Part shown: positions 12,321-15,136 of the stretch, in pieces
Position numbering within the stretch: position 1 is the first letter of the stretch
How the letters are laid out: every line of letters begins with the position of its first letter
Assembly: GCA_022511355.1 (NCBI GenBank)
Contig: JAFLRS010000033.1
Coordinates: 1 to 15,136, forward strand
Source: Alistipes sp.
GTDB lineage: Bacteria; Bacteroidota; Bacteroidia; Bacteroidales; Rikenellaceae
Direction: 5' to 3'
DNA: 15,136 nt
Position numbers and translations under genes: made by a program
The notes under the pieces: generated by a model
What the model was told of the DNA's origin: nothing
The model's input: only the letters and a program-made list of their open reading frames with translations
Databases searched by the model: none

Positions 12321-13664
12321 ATGAAGAGATTTTTCCATTTGTTTATTGTGACGGCGTTACTGTTGCCGTCGGCGGTTTGGGCGCAGGATGTCGAGGGGAG
12401 GTTGGATGCCCTCGAGCGTCGCCTCGACTCATTGAAGCGCGAGGTTCGCCGTGCCGACAGAGCTTCGCGACTGACGGTCGGGGGTTACGGCGAGGCGGTC
12501 TATACCCGCAATTTTTTCAGTGACAAATATTTGCGTTACACCGACGCGTCCGCATACAGGAACGACAAGAGTCACGGTCGTTTCGATTTGCCTCACGTGG
12601 TGGTGTGGTTGGGTTACGATTTCGGCCGCGGCTGGAGTGCGGGTACCGAGATAGAGTTCGAGCACGGCGGTGTCGGCAGTGCCGTCGAGATTGAAGAGGA
12701 GGAGGCGGGCGAGTACGAGTCCGAAATCGAACGCGGCGGCGAGGTTGCTTTGGAGCAGTTCTGGATAAACAAGTCGTTTCATGGCGGAAGGATAAACATC
12801 AAGGCGGGTCACATAATAGTGCCGGTGGGGGCGGTTAATATGCACCATATGCCCACCGAGTTTTTCACGAATTATCGTCCCGAGGGCGAGAATACGATTA
12901 TGCCCTGCACGTGGCACGAGAACGGCATCAGCATTTGGGGTGAGGTTGGCGACTGGCGCTATGAGGCGATGTTTCTGCCGGGATTGGATTCGGACCGTTT
13001 CGGCCGTCAGGGGTGGATTCACGACGGTGCAGGCTCTCCCTACGAATTCAAGATTGCGAATGCCTGTGCGGGGGCTTTTCGCGTGGACAACTGTTCTGTC
13101 AGGGGTTTGCGGCTGTCGTTGAGCGGTTATGTCGGCAATTCGTTCCGCAACACTCTTTCGGCGACCGACAGTCCGCGTTACAAGGATGTCCGCGGTACGG
13201 TTGCGATAGGGGCATTCGACTTCGTGTACGAGTGCCGCAACTTCATTTTGCGCGGAAATTTCGATTACGGACACCTCACCGATTCCGAACTTATCACCAA
13301 GTACAATATGACCATGCGCAAGGATTCGCCTTCGCCGCGTCAGGCTGTGGCCTCCGATGCGATTGCGGGCGGATTCGAAGCCGGATACGACTTTTTCGGA
13401 TTGTCGCGTCGTCCGGCCGTTAGCGGGCAGCAGTTCTGGCTGTTCGGACGCTATGAGTATTACGATTCGATGTTCCGCACGCAGGGTTCGATTATGGATT
13501 ACGAATGGTGTGCCCGTCACCGCGTGGCTGTCGGATTCAACTATCGTCCGATAAGGGATATCGTGGTAAAGGGCGAGTACTGTATCGGGCTTTTGGGCCG
13601 CAGGTACAACAACGAGCCTTCGGTATCGATAGGCATAGCCTATTCGGGCCTTTTCAAACGATGA
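12321..13664 (+). CDS. Outer-membrane porin-like beta-barrel protein
   Basis: From the ATG at 12321 this is a 447-residue secreted protein. A clear signal peptide (MKRFFHLFIVTALLLPSAVWA) is cut before Q22. A short heptad-like helix (about 24-47) comes next, then a long region of alternating polar and aromatic strands typical of an outer-membrane barrel, ending in YSGLFKR. An in-frame ATG at 12300 adds seven residues. I prefer 12321 because it gives a classical signal start and a leader of about 30 bases. It resembles the phosphate-selective (OprO/OprP-like) porin superfamily with a trimer-forming N-terminal coiled coil, but no substrate-specific motif is recognised. The conserved segment around HHMPTEFFTNYRPEGENT (about 175-192) may line the pore. 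The gene leads the module with the imelysin and di-heme lipoprotein genes. Confidence 0.83.
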   Translation: MKRFFHLFIVTALLLPSAVWAQDVEGRLDALERRLDSLKREVRRADRASRLTVGGYGEAVYTRNFFSDKYLRYTDASAYRNDKSHGRFDLPHVVVWLGYDFGRGWSAGTEIEFEHGGVGSAVEIEEEEAGEYESEIERGGEVALEQFWINKSFHGGRINIKAGHIIVPVGAVNMHHMPTEFFTNYRPEGENTIMPCTWHENGISIWGEVGDWRYEAMFLPGLDSDRFGRQGWIHDGAGSPYEFKIANACAGAFRVDNCSVRGLRLSLSGYVGNSFRNTLSATDSPRYKDVRGTVAIGAFDFVYECRNFILRGNFDYGHLTDSELITKYNMTMRKDSPSPRQAVASDAIAGGFEAGYDFFGLSRRPAVSGQQFWLFGRYEYYDSMFRTQGSIMDYEWCARHRVAVGFNYRPIRDIVVKGEYCIGLLGRRYNNEPSVSIGIAYSGLFKR

Positions 13665-13691
13665 TTTTATACCTGATAAATTTTTATACCT
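13665..13691 (+). repeat. Short direct repeat TTTTATACCT between porin and imelysin genes
   Basis: Two perfect copies of the 10-mer lie at 13665-13674 and 13682-13691, 17 bases apart from start to start, and fill most of the 36-base gap. The spacer GATAAAT makes a small inverted repeat (TTTAT-ACCTG-ATAAA) with the first copy. No -7 box is present. It could be a regulator site, an mRNA processing or leader element, or chance in AT-rich sequence. Confidence 0.4.
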
Positions 13692-13700
13692 TTTTTATTT

Positions 13701-14867
13701 ATGAAACGTAATTTTCTGCGAAGATTTTTTGTACCGGTTTTGCCGTGTGCGGCATTGGTTTTTTGCAGCTGCGAGAGTGGCGGCGGCGATTTCGAAGCCG
13801 ACGGGAAGGAGGCTGTTCTGAAGGAGGCGATTGTTCACTATGTGGACCGGACGGTAATTCCCGCCTATCGGGGCATGGCCGACAATGCGATTTTGCTTTC
13901 GTCGGCGTGCGATGATATATTCGAGGCGTTCGAGTCGGGTTCGCTGACGAGCGGCAAGGTGGAGCTTGCGGGCGAGTACTGGAATGCGAGTCGTGATTAT
14001 TGGGAGAGGAGCGAGGCTTTTCTGTTCGGGGCGGCCGCCGACTATAATATCGACCCTCATATCGATTCGTGGCCGTTGGACAAGAATGCCATGGAGAATC
14101 AGCTGGAGTATTTGCGCAGCGGCAAGAGTTGGAGCATCGACAACAATGCGGGTTACGGATTGTTGGGATTTCATGCCGTGGAGTATCTGCTTTTCGAGCT
14201 TGCCGACAACGGCGACAAGTCGCAGACTCACAGTCTTAACTATGCGCGTGAGGAGTTGGTCTATTTGTGTGCCGTAGCGGAGGATTTGCGCAATCAGTGC
14301 ATTCTGTTGGAGGCTTCGTGGGCGGGCATGGACAACATTTCAGAGGAGAAGGCTGTGATTTTGGCGGAGGCTGAACTGGCGCCGTCGTTCGACTACGGCC
14401 TGAGCATGAAGAATGCGGGTCGTGTTCCGAGCCGGTACAAGACCTATCAGGAGGCTGCCGAGGATTTGATACAAGGCTGCATCGACATCGCCGATGAGGT
14501 GGGCAATACCAAGATCGGCCGCCCCGTGCTGGGTTCATCGAGCGAGGACAAGAACTATATTGAGTCACCGTACAGTCTTAATTCGATTGCCGATTTCGTC
14601 GGCAACATCATCAGCATCCGCAACGCTTACTGCGGCAGCAATGCAGGCGATGCGTCGGTGAGCGATTATATCCGCAGCATCAATCCCGCGCTCGATACTG
14701 AACTGCGCGACCGAATCGAGACGGCCATTGCCGCCATTGAGAAGATTCCCGAGCCCTTCGCCAAGAGTGCTTCGACAAATGCCGATGCGGCGGCTGCCGT
14801 GACGGTTGTAGGCAGCGATTTGGTGGATGTACTCGAAAAAGTAATGGCAGAACTTTCGAAGAACTGA
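13701..14867 (+). CDS. Imelysin-family (M75-like) lipoprotein
   Basis: This 388-residue envelope protein belongs to the imelysin/EfeO-like family, whose members are linked to iron uptake. The hallmark GxHxxE motif is at 156-161 (GFHAVE, with H158 and E161). Other family marks are W101ERSEAFLFG (101-110) and DPHIDSWPLD (118-127). Despite the M75 peptidase name, peptidase activity is doubtful in many members; they are thought to bind metal or haem. A type II signal peptide ends VFCS-C24, so the mature protein should be lipidated at C24. E25 after the cysteine would be compatible with, but does not prove, outer-surface export. The gene follows the porin gene by 36 bases and precedes the di-heme lipoprotein start by 1 base. 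Two similar helical halves are expected from the fold. Confidence 0.9.
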   Translation: MKRNFLRRFFVPVLPCAALVFCSCESGGGDFEADGKEAVLKEAIVHYVDRTVIPAYRGMADNAILLSSACDDIFEAFESGSLTSGKVELAGEYWNASRDYWERSEAFLFGAAADYNIDPHIDSWPLDKNAMENQLEYLRSGKSWSIDNNAGYGLLGFHAVEYLLFELADNGDKSQTHSLNYAREELVYLCAVAEDLRNQCILLEASWAGMDNISEEKAVILAEAELAPSFDYGLSMKNAGRVPSRYKTYQEAAEDLIQGCIDIADEVGNTKIGRPVLGSSSEDKNYIESPYSLNSIADFVGNIISIRNAYCGSNAGDASVSDYIRSINPALDTELRDRIETAIAAIEKIPEPFAKSASTNADAAAAVTVVGSDLVDVLEKVMAELSKN

Positions 14868-14868
14868 T

Positions 14869-15136
14869 ATGGGTATGAAAAGAACTTGTTTATTCATATT
14901 GCTATGTGCCGCTTTTGCGACCGGGTGTTCCGATGTCGAAAGTGACACGCCTAATCCCGACATTGCGGCAGAGATGCCGGAGTGGTATTACACAGGAGGC
15001 GAACTCGGTACTACATTTCTGGCAACGTACAATGCCTACGAACAACCGACCGCAGCGGTACAGAATGCCGGTATGTATCGTTCGTTCAAAAATGGAGAGG
15101 CGCTGTTCGAAAAGCCGTTTATGACCAACCATTCCG
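14869..15136 (+). CDS. Di-heme oxidoreductase (DHOR/DUF1111-like) lipoprotein, 5' part
   Basis: Only the first 89 codons are in the window. A type II signal peptide ends FATG-C20, followed by an acidic SDVESD stretch. The segment YYTGGELGTT (40-49), then YEQPTAAVQNAG (57-68) and KNGEALFEKPF (74-84), matches what I recall of the N-terminus of di-heme 'thiol oxidoreductase' (DHOR) proteins, which are relatives of di-heme cytochrome c peroxidases. The CxxCH haem sites that would confirm this lie beyond the window edge. The ATG at 14869 follows the imelysin stop after a single base (TGATATG), suggesting coupled translation; an in-frame ATG at 14875 is the alternative start. DHOR genes beside imelysin genes are a recurrent pairing in bacteria. 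Confidence 0.75.
   Translation, partial: MGMKRTCLFILLCAAFATGCSDVESDTPNPDIAAEMPEWYYTGGELGTTFLATYNAYEQPTAAVQNAGMYRSFKNGEALFEKPFMTNHS

Noticed and set aside
13674..13689. Fur-box-like sequence TGATAAATTTTTATA before the imelysin gene
   Set aside because: It matches a Fur consensus in only about half its positions and is not a clean inverted repeat.

Overview
The window looks like chromosomal backbone of a Bacteroidales bacterium. The reasons are repeated TAnnTTTG -7 promoter boxes (several with a -33 TTG about 19-20 bases upstream), mostly no Shine-Dalgarno sequence, and family content typical of Bacteroidota: a five-repeat DUF349 protein, a YidC with a large periplasmic domain encoded next to pyrG, a YtxH/holin-like pair, and an imelysin/di-heme lipoprotein set. 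By eye the GC content is about 50%. An Alistipes-like (Rikenellaceae) host fits, but that genus-level guess is weak. No insertion sequence, phage, CRISPR array or integrase was seen.

Layout. (1) 1-594, minus strand: a tRNA-Pro(TGG), cut at its 3' end by the window edge, with a clear promoter, and a SLOG/YpsA-like gene. (2) 668-1196, plus strand: two small membrane proteins, one YtxH-like of 58 residues and one two-helix holin-like protein. They end at a strong bidirectional terminator. (3) 1357-8224, minus strand: rubrerythrin with its own promoter, which is fused to the terminator of the upstream gene. Before it comes a tandem series that reads DUF349 protein, pyrG, yidC, then a DEDDy 3'-5' exonuclease. 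(4) 8341-9000, plus strand: an OmpR/PhoB-type response regulator without an adjacent kinase, ending at a second bidirectional terminator. (5) 9070-10703, minus strand: prs and the ribosome-assembly GTPase ysxC, each with a -7 box. (6) 10820-12184, plus strand: a MazG/HisE-like pyrophosphohydrolase and a CaCA-family cation antiporter, 6 bases apart. (7) 12321-15136, plus strand: an outer-membrane porin, an imelysin lipoprotein and the start of a di-heme oxidoreductase lipoprotein, which leaves the window.

How the genes work together. Most of the window is housekeeping: nucleotide supply (pyrG, prs), membrane protein insertion (yidC), ribosome assembly (ysxC), peroxide defence (rbr) and a tRNA. 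The part with the most room for new biology is the porin-imelysin-di-heme lipoprotein module at 12.3-15.1 kb. It looks like one transcription unit for an envelope process, plausibly iron handling, whose mechanism is not established. No strong case for a wholly novel system was found inside the window.
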